Assembly (NCBI RefSeq): GCF_014639275.1
Contig: NZ_BMFW01000028.1
Location: 1 to 49,520 of the forward strand
Source of the DNA: Arthrobacter liuii
GTDB taxonomy: Bacteria; Actinomycetota; Actinomycetes; Actinomycetales; Micrococcaceae
Length of the DNA: 49,520 nt
Direction: 5' to 3'
This document shows positions 16,813 through 24,047 of the stretch, one piece after another (positions within the stretch are counted from its first letter, which is position 1; each line of letters begins with the position of its first letter). The notes under the pieces were generated by a model, which did not search any database, had not been told where the DNA came from, and saw only the letters and a program-made list of their open reading frames with translations. Made by a program: the position numbers and the translations under genes.

Positions 16813-16842
16813 ACGGGCGTGTACGGGCCTTGCATGGGCCCG

Positions 16843-16877
16843 GTGACACCGGCTGGGGCCAGATCTAAAATTGGTCT
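16843..16877 (+). promoter_or_regulatory. Leaderless promoter of the CYTH-CHAD gene
   Basis: GTGACA at 16843-16848 and TAAAAT at 16866-16871 are separated by 17 bp, and the A of the ATG lies six bases after the -10 hexamer. There is no ribosome-binding site. The transcript would therefore begin at or next to the start codon. Confidence 0.65.
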
Positions 16878-18392
16878 ATGCCTTCGACGACTGTGGTTGA
16901 GATTGAGCGCAAGTTCGACGTCAAGGAGGGCGCCGCAGTCCCCCGGCTCAAAGATCTGCCCGGTGTGGCGCGGGTTGATGAACCCGCCCGACAGAGGCTT
17001 GAGGCCGAGTACTTTGACACCGTGGATCTGCGCCTGGCCCCGCAGCAGATCACCCTGCGCCGCCGGACCGGCGGGAGCGACGCCGGCTGGCATTTGAAAC
17101 TGCCCGCGGGTCCCGGTGAACGGAACGAATACCACGAAGCGTTGGGCCAGGACGGTGATGGGGTACCCGAGCCGCTCCTGCGCCTGGTCCGCGTCCATGT
17201 CAGGGACAGCGCCCTGATCGTCGTGGCCCGGCTCAGCACCAAACGGACCGTTTACCGGCTGCGGAACAAGAAGGGGAATGTCCTGGCCGAGTTCAGTGAT
17301 GACCAGGTGCACGCCGAGACCCTCGTCCCGAGGCCAAGCAGCCAGCACTGGCGCGAATGGGAGCTTGAACTTACCGGCGGCCCCCGGACGCTGCTCGACG
17401 CCGGGCAGGAACTGCTCGCCAAGGCCGGCGTCCGGCCCGCACCCGGGAGTTCCAAATTGGTTCGTGCCCTGGGCAAGAATCTGCCCGGCTCGTACCCGGC
17501 ACTGCCAGCCAAGCTCAAGGGCGCCGGCGGCGCTGTGCTGCTCACCTACCTCGCCGGGCAGGCCCACACGCTCACCGAGCAGGACCCGCGGGTCAGGCTC
17601 GACGAGCACGACAGCGTCCATAAGATGCGGGTCGCAACCCGCAAGATCCGCTCGGTCCTGGCAACGTACCTCAAGCTTTTCAAAGACACCGGGACGGCAA
17701 AAACGCTGCGCGGTGAGCTGAAGTGGCTCGCCGGTGTCCTGGGCCAAGCCCGCGACGCGGAAGTCATGCACCTACGCCTCAAGGACATGATCGCCCACGA
17801 ACCGGTGGAGCTGGTCATGGGTCCCGTCGGCCGCCGGGTCGACCTCGAATTAGGTTCCGAATACCAAAAAGCCCACACGCAGGTAGTGGAAGCACTGGAC
17901 AGCAAACGCTACTTCCAGCTCATCGAACAACTCGAGTCCTTCCTCACGGCAGCAGCACTGACCAAACACGGGACCGGGACCGCCCGTAAAGTCATTCCTC
18001 CGCTGATCCAGTCCGACATCAGACGGTTGAAGCGAGCTGTCAGGGAAGCCAAAAAGCACCCCGCGGGCACCGGTGACCATCCGGCGCTGCACGAGGCCCG
18101 TAAAGACGGCAAACGCCTCCGCTACGCCGCCGAAGCAGGCAGCCCCGTCAGCCCGAAAAAAGCCGCGCGCCTGGCAGAGGCAGCCCACCAGGTCCAAAAG
18201 ATTCTCGGCGACCACCAGGACAGCATCGTCACGCGCAACGTACTGCGCCGCCTGGGAGCCGAAGCCTTTGTTCACAACGAAAATGGCTTCAGCTTCGGGC
18301 GCCTGCACGCACTTGAAGAGTCCGCAGCGCTAACCGCCGAACACCGCTTCCACCAGGAATGGAAGGACTTCCCGTCCGTGAGACTGCCCTAA
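16878..18392 (+). CDS. CYTH and CHAD domain protein
   Basis: A 504-residue protein of two domains. Residues 5-200 form a CYTH triphosphate-tunnel domain: the ExExK motif is EIERK (E8, E10, K12), followed by alternating basic/acidic strand motifs such as YFDTVDLRL, TLRRRTGG, WHLKLP and ELELTGG. Residues about 215-495 form a helical CHAD domain with conserved HDSVHKMRVATRKIRSVL and LHEARKDGKRLRYAAE, rich in His, Lys and Arg that can bind polyphosphate. CYTH enzymes hydrolyse triphosphates or tripolyphosphate; CHAD targets polyphosphate granules. Both are known of the families. It has no operon partner; its promoter is leaderless. Confidence 0.9.
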   Translation: MPSTTVVEIERKFDVKEGAAVPRLKDLPGVARVDEPARQRLEAEYFDTVDLRLAPQQITLRRRTGGSDAGWHLKLPAGPGERNEYHEALGQDGDGVPEPLLRLVRVHVRDSALIVVARLSTKRTVYRLRNKKGNVLAEFSDDQVHAETLVPRPSSQHWREWELELTGGPRTLLDAGQELLAKAGVRPAPGSSKLVRALGKNLPGSYPALPAKLKGAGGAVLLTYLAGQAHTLTEQDPRVRLDEHDSVHKMRVATRKIRSVLATYLKLFKDTGTAKTLRGELKWLAGVLGQARDAEVMHLRLKDMIAHEPVELVMGPVGRRVDLELGSEYQKAHTQVVEALDSKRYFQLIEQLESFLTAAALTKHGTGTARKVIPPLIQSDIRRLKRAVREAKKHPAGTGDHPALHEARKDGKRLRYAAEAGSPVSPKKAARLAEAAHQVQKILGDHQDSIVTRNVLRRLGAEAFVHNENGFSFGRLHALEESAALTAEHRFHQEWKDFPSVRLP

Positions 18393-18517
18393 ACGAACCA
18401 GCCGCCCACAGACAGCTGATACCCCCGGGCCGGAAAGCGCCCCGCGCCCCAACCGGAAGCAATCCTGAGGACAAACCAGCCCCGCCGGCGACTGAACCAA
18501 CGTCACCTTCGGTCAGG

Positions 18518-18895
18518 TCAGAGCAAGTAGTGTTTGGACCTTCCGGGGACCATGTCCTTGACCAAGGCGGTCTTCCCGGTCACGGTGACGGTGAACCACT
18601 GGCCCGAAGCATGATCCAAACCCGCGAACCGCCCTGGTTCGGTCGGGATCAGCTCAATGGTGGCGTTGTCCCGGGCGTGGAACAGATTCCACCGGCCGGC
18701 TGTTCTGTTCCCGGCCAGGTAGCTGCAGGTCTGGAAATCGTAGATGTGGATGCGATCCGCGGAGACCTCCCCGCTCATCACCACGAACCCTCCGGTGTCC
18801 ACGTCCCTGATCAGCCTGGCACTGGAGGACGTACAGATACGCCCGGTCACATAAGCGATTGCCCGCTCACGGTCTTCGATCAACAAGGCCTCCAA
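18518..18895 (-). CDS. Hypothetical protein
   Basis: A 125-residue protein with very strong GC3 bias from IEDRERAIAYVTGRICTSSS to the stop, so coding is convincing. The body looks like a beta-rich domain: repeated strand-like pieces (IHIYDFQTC, WNLFHARDNATIEL, GQWFTVTVTGKTALVKDM). The open frame extends 44 codons further but without bias; TTG 18895 preceded by GGAG is the best start. It has no signal peptide or membrane helix. I do not recognise the family. It is convergent with the CYTH-CHAD gene, with 125 bp between them and no obvious terminator. Confidence 0.6.
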   Translation of the reverse strand: MEALLIEDRERAIAYVTGRICTSSSARLIRDVDTGGFVVMSGEVSADRIHIYDFQTCSYLAGNRTAGRWNLFHARDNATIELIPTEPGRFAGLDHASGQWFTVTVTGKTALVKDMVPGRSKHYLL

Positions 18896-19635
18896 CAGCT
18901 CTCCAGCGCCTCCACGGCGAGACGTCCGACCGGTCAGCTCTTTGTGCCGTCGGCGGCAGGACCCACAGACCGGGTCTCTGCAGTGTCCGGCCGATGCTGA
19001 TGAGACAGGCCAACGCCACCCGAACAACGGGTAACGACGGAATGAAAGAATTGATTTTCACCCCGCTTGCGCCGACGAAAAAGTCACCTCCCCGCCCGGG
19101 AGGTCACCACCTGCCCTGCACAGTCCCGGCAACAGCAAGCTTTGCTCCGGAATAGCTGCCACCGGAGCCGGTCAACCGATGAAAATCCGTTCCTCCGGTA
19201 CTGAAGCTCTCACCCACCCCACTCCCACCTGCTCATCTTTCCGACGCACGCGCCGTCCAGTCAGGTACACCCAAACCTGACGTCTGGCAGCAAGTATAGG
19301 AGCGTCAGAATAGGGCACGAACAGCTTTCTCTGCACTCGGATGGAGGGTCTTAGACTCCAGCCGGACGGTCATGTTGCAGAATACTCTTACATTGGACAA
19401 GTATGCTGCGGACCGCAAAGCGCTCACCGTCTCTGCACCAGCACCTCGGTCCGGTGGCTAGTGAAGCGGGCGCTTCATCCAGAATCAACACAAACGGCTG
19501 CGCCAGGAAAGCGCGCCATCGTCAGCAGCTGCTTCTCAGAGACCACCGCCCAGGCGCCCATCGGAACCCGTCAACCCACCCTTTAGGTAATACTTGGACC
19601 GTCCACCTAGTAACGAGCGAGGAGAACAACACGCA
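18896..19635. other. Long intergenic stretch
   Basis: No frame has coding bias beyond the upstream extension of the minus-strand hypothetical gene. A small stem-loop is visible near 19087-19105 (ACCTCC pairing with GGAGGT), and TAATAC at 19588-19593 could be the -10 of the PEBP-like gene. I see no RNA gene that I can name. Confidence 0.4.
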
Positions 19636-20163
19636 ATGACATCCCGTGACCCTTACGAGGAACTTCCCCAGCTTCCGGCATTTCAGATAACCAGCGCCGA
19701 CATCGAGGACGGTCACACTCTTTCCCCAGCACAGCGCAGCGGGAAGATGGGCATTGAAGGCGGCCAGGACCGGTCCCCGCAGCTGTCGTGGTCAGGCTTT
19801 CCGGCGGAGACCAAAAGCTTTGCGGTCACCATTTTGGACCCCGATGCGCCCACCGGCAGCGGTTTCTGGCATTGGGCTGTCTTCAACCTGCCGGCGTCCA
19901 CCACCTCCCTGCCTTCCGGTGCAGCGGAGAGCGGGCTGCCCGAGGGTGCTGTGCAGTTGGCGAACGACGCAGGCTTCCCCGGCTTCGTGGGCGCAGCGCC
20001 GCCCTCCGGCCACGGCGTGCACCACTACCACGTGGTAGTCCACGCGCTGGATGTGGAGAAGCTCGACATCCCCGCTGAAGCCAGCCCCGCCTACCTGGGG
20101 TTCAATATCTTCTCGCACGGCATCGGCCGCGCACGGCTAGTCGGCACTTTCGAGCAGCCCTAA
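19636..20163 (+). CDS. YbhB/YbcL-type PEBP (Raf kinase inhibitor-like) protein
   Basis: A 175-residue phosphatidylethanolamine-binding-protein family member. The two family signatures are present: DPDAPTGSGFWHW (about residues 74-86) forming the ligand pocket, and GVHHYHVVVHAL (about 130-141). There is no signal peptide, so it is cytoplasmic. The bacterial proteins have no settled function; anion or small-ligand binding is known for some. ATG 19636 follows GAGGAG at a long spacing; an in-frame start at 19594 lacks one. It ends at a strong bidirectional stem-loop shared with the convergent LLM gene. Confidence 0.88.
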   Translation: MTSRDPYEELPQLPAFQITSADIEDGHTLSPAQRSGKMGIEGGQDRSPQLSWSGFPAETKSFAVTILDPDAPTGSGFWHWAVFNLPASTTSLPSGAAESGLPEGAVQLANDAGFPGFVGAAPPSGHGVHHYHVVVHALDVEKLDIPAEASPAYLGFNIFSHGIGRARLVGTFEQP

Positions 20164-20176
20164 CCCCCTGTCGGCA

Positions 20177-20221
20177 CGCCGCAGGTGCATGTCCGGTTGC
20201 CACGGACGTGCACCTGCGGCG
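20177..20221. terminator. 19-bp bidirectional terminator hairpin
   Basis: Positions 20177-20195 pair with 20203-20221 with one G-T pair and a 7-nt loop, followed by TTT on the plus strand. It lies between the convergent PEBP-like and LLM genes and can serve both. Confidence 0.75.
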
Positions 20222-20256
20222 TTTCAGGAGGTAATGGAACCGAGCAGGACCGCCGC

Positions 20257-21309
20257 CTACGACGCGAGCTGCTCGCCTCCCATGGGTGCCCAACCCAACG
20301 CCGGACCCAGCTTCCCCGCTATGTCGGTAAGAATCTGGACGTAATCCTCGTGCTCAAAGCTGAACGGCAGCGCGAACGCCACCTCATCCACTTCCTGGAA
20401 TCCGGCGTGCGCGTACAGCTGCTCGGCGACCTCCTCGCTGGTCCCGATCAAATCCTGAGCGAACATCATGCCCCTCGGCCCCTGCGGAGCAGCGGTGCGG
20501 GGAGTGCGTTCGTCGACGTACCGCTGGTACTTCTCCCGCTGGGCCGGAGTCGCCGAGTCGGTAGGGATCACCACCAGGCCCTGCGACACCCGTGCCCCGG
20601 CATTTCCAGCCGCAGCGGCAGCCTCGCGGAAGGCCCGGATCTGTGATTGCTGGACCAGGGCGAAGTCCGGCTCCTGGTCCTTGTCGGGAAAGATCACGCT
20701 GCTGGACAGCAGGTTGAACCCGTTCGCCCCAGCCCACACCGCCGACTTCGTGCTGCCGGCCCCGTACCAAAGCCGCTCCCGCAGCCCGGGAGAGTTCGGC
20801 TCCACGCGGTTGGAAAACTCCTCAACCACGCCCTGCTTGCCGGAGAACTCACGCACCGGCTCCCCAGCAACCAGACGCGCAAACCGCTCCACGCGGGCGT
20901 AGCTGAAGTCCTCCACGTCAGCCGTATCCGGGTAGAGCTCATGCTTCACCGTGTCGTACTGCATCGGCTCCCCCACGCTCACGCCGGGGTTGATGCGTCC
21001 CCCGGCGAGCAGGTCCACGGTGGCCAGGTCCTCGGCCAGGCGCAATGGGTTTTCCCAGCCCAGCGGCGTCACGGCAGTACCCAGCTCGATCCGGGACGTC
21101 CGTTGGCTGGCCGCCGCCATCACCGCCACGGGAGAAGAGATCCCGAACTGCAGATGCCGGTGGCGCAGCCAGGCACTGTCGAACCCCAGCCGCTCCCCCA
21201 GCTCAATGATCTGCAGGGTGGATTCGTGGCCCGCAGCCGGATCAGCGGGGTCAAACAGGCCAATGGTGAGGAATCCCAGCTTGCGCAGGGGACGTTCGGG
21301 GTGCGGCAT
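20257..21309 (-). CDS. LLM-class flavin-dependent oxidoreductase
   Basis: A 350-residue bacterial-luciferase-like TIM barrel. It opens with KLGFLTIGLFDPADP, has SAWLRHRHLQFGISSP and the strand/loop RIELGTAVTPLGWENPLRLAEDLATVD typical of this fold, and a later GSTKSAVWAGANGFNLL flavin-binding region. FMN is the expected cofactor, reduced by a partner; the substrate is unknown. AAGGAAG precedes ATG 21309. It is divergent from the alpha/beta hydrolase gene and convergent with the PEBP-like gene, so it is probably a single-gene unit. Confidence 0.88.
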   Translation of the reverse strand: MPHPERPLRKLGFLTIGLFDPADPAAGHESTLQIIELGERLGFDSAWLRHRHLQFGISSPVAVMAAASQRTSRIELGTAVTPLGWENPLRLAEDLATVDLLAGGRINPGVSVGEPMQYDTVKHELYPDTADVEDFSYARVERFARLVAGEPVREFSGKQGVVEEFSNRVEPNSPGLRERLWYGAGSTKSAVWAGANGFNLLSSSVIFPDKDQEPDFALVQQSQIRAFREAAAAAGNAGARVSQGLVVIPTDSATPAQREKYQRYVDERTPRTAAPQGPRGMMFAQDLIGTSEEVAEQLYAHAGFQEVDEVAFALPFSFEHEDYVQILTDIAGKLGPALGWAPMGGEQLAS

Positions 21310-21451
21310 CGGCTTCCTTCAAAGCGGCGGACGTGGCTGGTTTCAGACTAGGCGGAAGCCCCATAAATGACCCAGCAATCATTGACGACTATGACGGCCT
21401 TGTGGTTAGGCTCGCCTCAGGCCAGCGACGGCGCCGGCACGGGAGGAAGAT

Positions 21452-22396
21452 ATGTCACTGCAGGAAATCGAGTTCACGTCCGCCAACGGCCGCGACACCA
21501 TCCAGGCCTGGGTCTACGAACCCATCGGCCAACCCAGGGCGATTGTGCAGCTGATCCATGGGCTCGGCGAGCACTCCCGCCGCTACCTGCACTTCATTTC
21601 CACCCTGGTGGACGCGGGATTCATCGTGGTGGCCGGCGACCACTCCGGGCACGGGCGCACCGCCATGCAGCAGGGCACCTGGGGCGACGCCGGAGACAAT
21701 GCCGCCAGCGTGGTGGTTGCCGATGAACTCACCCTGCAGGCCAAAGCCAGGGAGGCACTCCCCCACCTTCCGTACGTGGTGTTCGGACACAGCTGGGGAT
21801 CCATGATCGCGCGCGGCATGGCCGTCAATCCAGGTGCACAGCTTTCCGGTTTGATCCTTTGTGGCATCGCCGCCCAGATGCGGGGCATCGAGAAGATGGT
21901 CAACCGCGCCGAACTGGCGCGGCTTGCCACCGGCGAGCGCGGCGCCCAGCCCGCGCCGCAGGAACTGGTGGCCCAGTTGTTCGACGGTTTCCTGGGTCGC
22001 TTCAGCGAGGGCGCCGGTCCCACCGCCTGGGTGGCTCTCGACGCAGACGTGGTTGCCGACCACGGCCGGGACCCCTTCAACAACTTCGGCGCACCGCTCA
22101 GCGCCCGCTTCCTGCAGGGCTTCGTGGACCTCTACGACCAAGTCACCTCCGACGACTGGTACAAACAGCTCCCCGCGGATCTTCCCGTCCTGATCCTCGC
22201 CGGAGACCAGGACCCCGTCACCAACTACGGCGAAGGCGCCTACCATGTGGCCAACCGCCTGGCAGATTCAGGCCACGCGGACGTCCGCACCCGGGTGTTC
22301 CCCGGCGTCCGGCACGAGGTGCACAACGAACCCACCACCCGCGCCGAAACAGAACGCGAGACCGTCGAGTTCATCCAGCGGGTGGCCGCGGCCTAA
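21452..22396 (+). CDS. Alpha/beta hydrolase, monoacylglycerol-lipase-like
   Basis: A 314-residue serine hydrolase. The nucleophile elbow is GHSWGS with S114, the oxyanion-hole motif HGLGEHSRRY (36-45) is that of monoglyceride lipases (Hydrolase_4), the acid is probably the D in LILAGDQDPV and the histidine is in RHEVHNE near the C-terminus. No signal peptide is present, so it is intracellular. It likely cleaves a carboxylic ester such as a monoacylglycerol. GGGAGGAAG precedes the ATG. A weak iron-box-like sequence at 21401-21419 lies in its promoter region. Its 3' end carries copy 1 of the hairpin repeat. Confidence 0.88.
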   Translation: MSLQEIEFTSANGRDTIQAWVYEPIGQPRAIVQLIHGLGEHSRRYLHFISTLVDAGFIVVAGDHSGHGRTAMQQGTWGDAGDNAASVVVADELTLQAKAREALPHLPYVVFGHSWGSMIARGMAVNPGAQLSGLILCGIAAQMRGIEKMVNRAELARLATGERGAQPAPQELVAQLFDGFLGRFSEGAGPTAWVALDADVVADHGRDPFNNFGAPLSARFLQGFVDLYDQVTSDDWYKQLPADLPVLILAGDQDPVTNYGEGAYHVANRLADSGHADVRTRVFPGVRHEVHNEPTTRAETERETVEFIQRVAAA

Positions 22397-22417
22397 CGGC
22401 CCCAAAGCACCTCCTCC

Positions 22418-22468
22418 GGAAGGTACGACGGCGGCACCCACCTCGCCGCCGTCGTCGCCCCTTCCAGC
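22418..22468. repeat. Hairpin repeat, copy 1
   Basis: CGACGGCGGC (22426-22435) pairs with GCCGCCGTCG (22445-22454), extended by GGAAGG against CCTTCC at the ends, then the tail TTCCAGC. It lies between two convergent genes and can act as a bidirectional terminator. The same element recurs at 26624 and 31383. Confidence 0.7.
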
Positions 22469-22509
22469 TGGATTGGTCAGGATGATGCGCCAGAACCCGC
22501 GCGGACGGC

Positions 22510-23475
22510 TCAGAACTCGTAGGCCGGAGCGCCGATGGGAACAATGCGGTTGGGTTCGCGGCCAAAGCCTTCGATCACAAGACGGTCGTCGTAGGCCTGG
22601 ACGGTGGCATACGAGGTGATGGGGGTGTCGACCATGCCCTTGAAGTTGACGAAGTGGGTCCCGCCGGTAAAGCCGTAGTTTCCGGCGTGGTTGTGGCCGT
22701 TCAGCCACGCGACGACATTGTCATAAGAGTTCAACAGCTCCACCAGTTCGGTGTCGTTGTAGGCGTTGTGTTGGTTGACCGGGAAAATCGGGTGGTGGGC
22801 CGTAAGCACCACCTTTTCGCCGTGGTCGCGGGCGTGTTCGAGGGTCTGCTCGATCCAGGTCAGCTGTTCTGCGCCGACGCCGCCGTTCCATGTCTGGCCG
22901 TTTGGCTTTCCGGCTGCGACCAGGTCCGCACGCATCTTTTCCGCCAGAGCGTAGTTGGCGGAGTCTTTGGGGTTGCCATAGGTGCTGATGTCATTGGTAT
23001 CCACGACGATGAATCGCCACCCGTCCCGCCGGAAGTGGTGGTAGGACGCCGGCATGTTCATCGTGGACAGCAGCTGCTCGCGGGGCATCTGGAAGTCATG
23101 GTTGCCCAGCACCTGGTACTTGGACATGCGCAGCGTTTCCCATATCGGCATCACAGCATCGAAGCTCTCCGGGAACTCGTCCACAAAGTCGCCCAGATGA
23201 ACGGCGAACCGCAGGTCAGCCTCGTTGAGCGTCGCCACCGCTTCCTGCAGCTTTTCAATGGAGCGCCGGTAGAGACGGACCGGGCCGTCGGGCTTGTCCG
23301 CATACTGGCAGTCGGCAATTACTCCAAACCGCAGCAGCGGCTCTGCACCTTTCGATGCTGCTGAAGCGGCCGAAGGCATTGCAGCAAAAGCTGCTGCGGC
23401 TCCGGCGCCAAGGCCCATAAAAGCCCGGCGGCTGTGCTCGTAGACGTTGCGGGACAACGGCGAATCGATTGGCAT
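22510..23475 (-). CDS. Tat-exported metallophosphoesterase, ADPRibase-Mn-like
   Basis: A 321-residue calcineurin-like phosphoesterase. SRRAFMGLG at residues 15-23 plus an Ala-rich stretch make a Tat signal. Metal motifs follow in order: GVIADCQYAD (51-60), HLGDFVDE, GNHDF, TAHHPIF and NGHNHAG. The first motif, with CQYADK...YRRS, is characteristic of the manganese-dependent ADP-ribose/CDP-alcohol diphosphatase subfamily rather than of generic phosphoesterases. It should hydrolyse a pyrophosphate or phosphodiester outside the membrane. GGAGCTCC lies before the ATG. It is divergent from the YciI gene and convergent with the hydrolase gene. Confidence 0.85.
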   Translation of the reverse strand: MPIDSPLSRNVYEHSRRAFMGLGAGAAAAFAAMPSAASAASKGAEPLLRFGVIADCQYADKPDGPVRLYRRSIEKLQEAVATLNEADLRFAVHLGDFVDEFPESFDAVMPIWETLRMSKYQVLGNHDFQMPREQLLSTMNMPASYHHFRRDGWRFIVVDTNDISTYGNPKDSANYALAEKMRADLVAAGKPNGQTWNGGVGAEQLTWIEQTLEHARDHGEKVVLTAHHPIFPVNQHNAYNDTELVELLNSYDNVVAWLNGHNHAGNYGFTGGTHFVNFKGMVDTPITSYATVQAYDDRLVIEGFGREPNRIVPIGAPAYEF

Positions 23476-23659
23476 GAAGGAGCTCCGGCCATGGTCGGGA
23501 ATGGATTAAACCGATTCCATCGTCGTTCGGTTACGCCCTGCGAACGAAGCGAAGGCCTCCGCATTAACCCGAAGGAAATTCGGGCAGGTCACGGGTCCGA
23601 ACAGGTGGACGACGTGACTTTAGAACCAGGGCCACCCTGCAAGTGGTAGGTTCGGGCGC

Positions 23660-23938
23660 ATGGAATGTGTCGTGCTGTACACCGTGCGTGAGGGCGTCGA
23701 TCGCTCCCGGGTTATGGAGACCTACCCGCGCCACAAGGCCTACTACGAGGCATTTCACGCTGACGGCGGCGGCCTCTTGGCCCTCGGCCCGTTCCAGGAC
23801 CCCGACCCTGGCGGCAGCTCGATGGGCATCTTCACGTCTCGCCAGGAAGCGGAACGGTTCGTCGCCGGGGACCCCTTCGTCACCGAAGGGCTGGCCGAAC
23901 CACGGCTCCTGGAGTGGAACGCCGTGCACCTCGCGTAG
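23660..23938 (+). CDS. YciI family protein
   Basis: A 92-residue ferredoxin-fold (dimeric alpha/beta barrel) protein. It shows the YciI pattern: a first strand CVVLYTVREG, RHKAYYEAFHADG with a His-Asp pair (H33, D35), LALGPFQDPDPGG, and a final FVTEGLAEPRLLEWNAV. Family members are small putative enzymes of unclear function. The start at ATG 23660 gives the family length; the ribosome site is weak. A single-gene unit, divergent from the Tat phosphoesterase; an imperfect palindrome at 23498-23518 lies in the shared upstream region. Confidence 0.85.
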   Translation: MECVVLYTVREGVDRSRVMETYPRHKAYYEAFHADGGGLLALGPFQDPDPGGSSMGIFTSRQEAERFVAGDPFVTEGLAEPRLLEWNAVHLA

Positions 23939-23948
23939 GACAGCCTGC

Positions 23949-23978
23949 CAGCCACTGCTCCCACACCGTCAGCTGCAG
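23949..23978 (+). repeat. 30-nt dispersed repeat, copy A
   Basis: A 30-nt sequence beginning CAGCCACTGCTCCCACACCG and ending GTCAGCTGCAG is identical to 31307-31336. It lies 11 bp downstream of the YciI stop codon. The second copy lies in another 3' intergenic region. Confidence 0.75.
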
Positions 23979-24047
23979 CGTACAGCTCCTAACGGAAGGG
24001 CGAGAAGGTAGTCCTGGCGACACGGCTTGCGGCAGCTCATCCGATGA

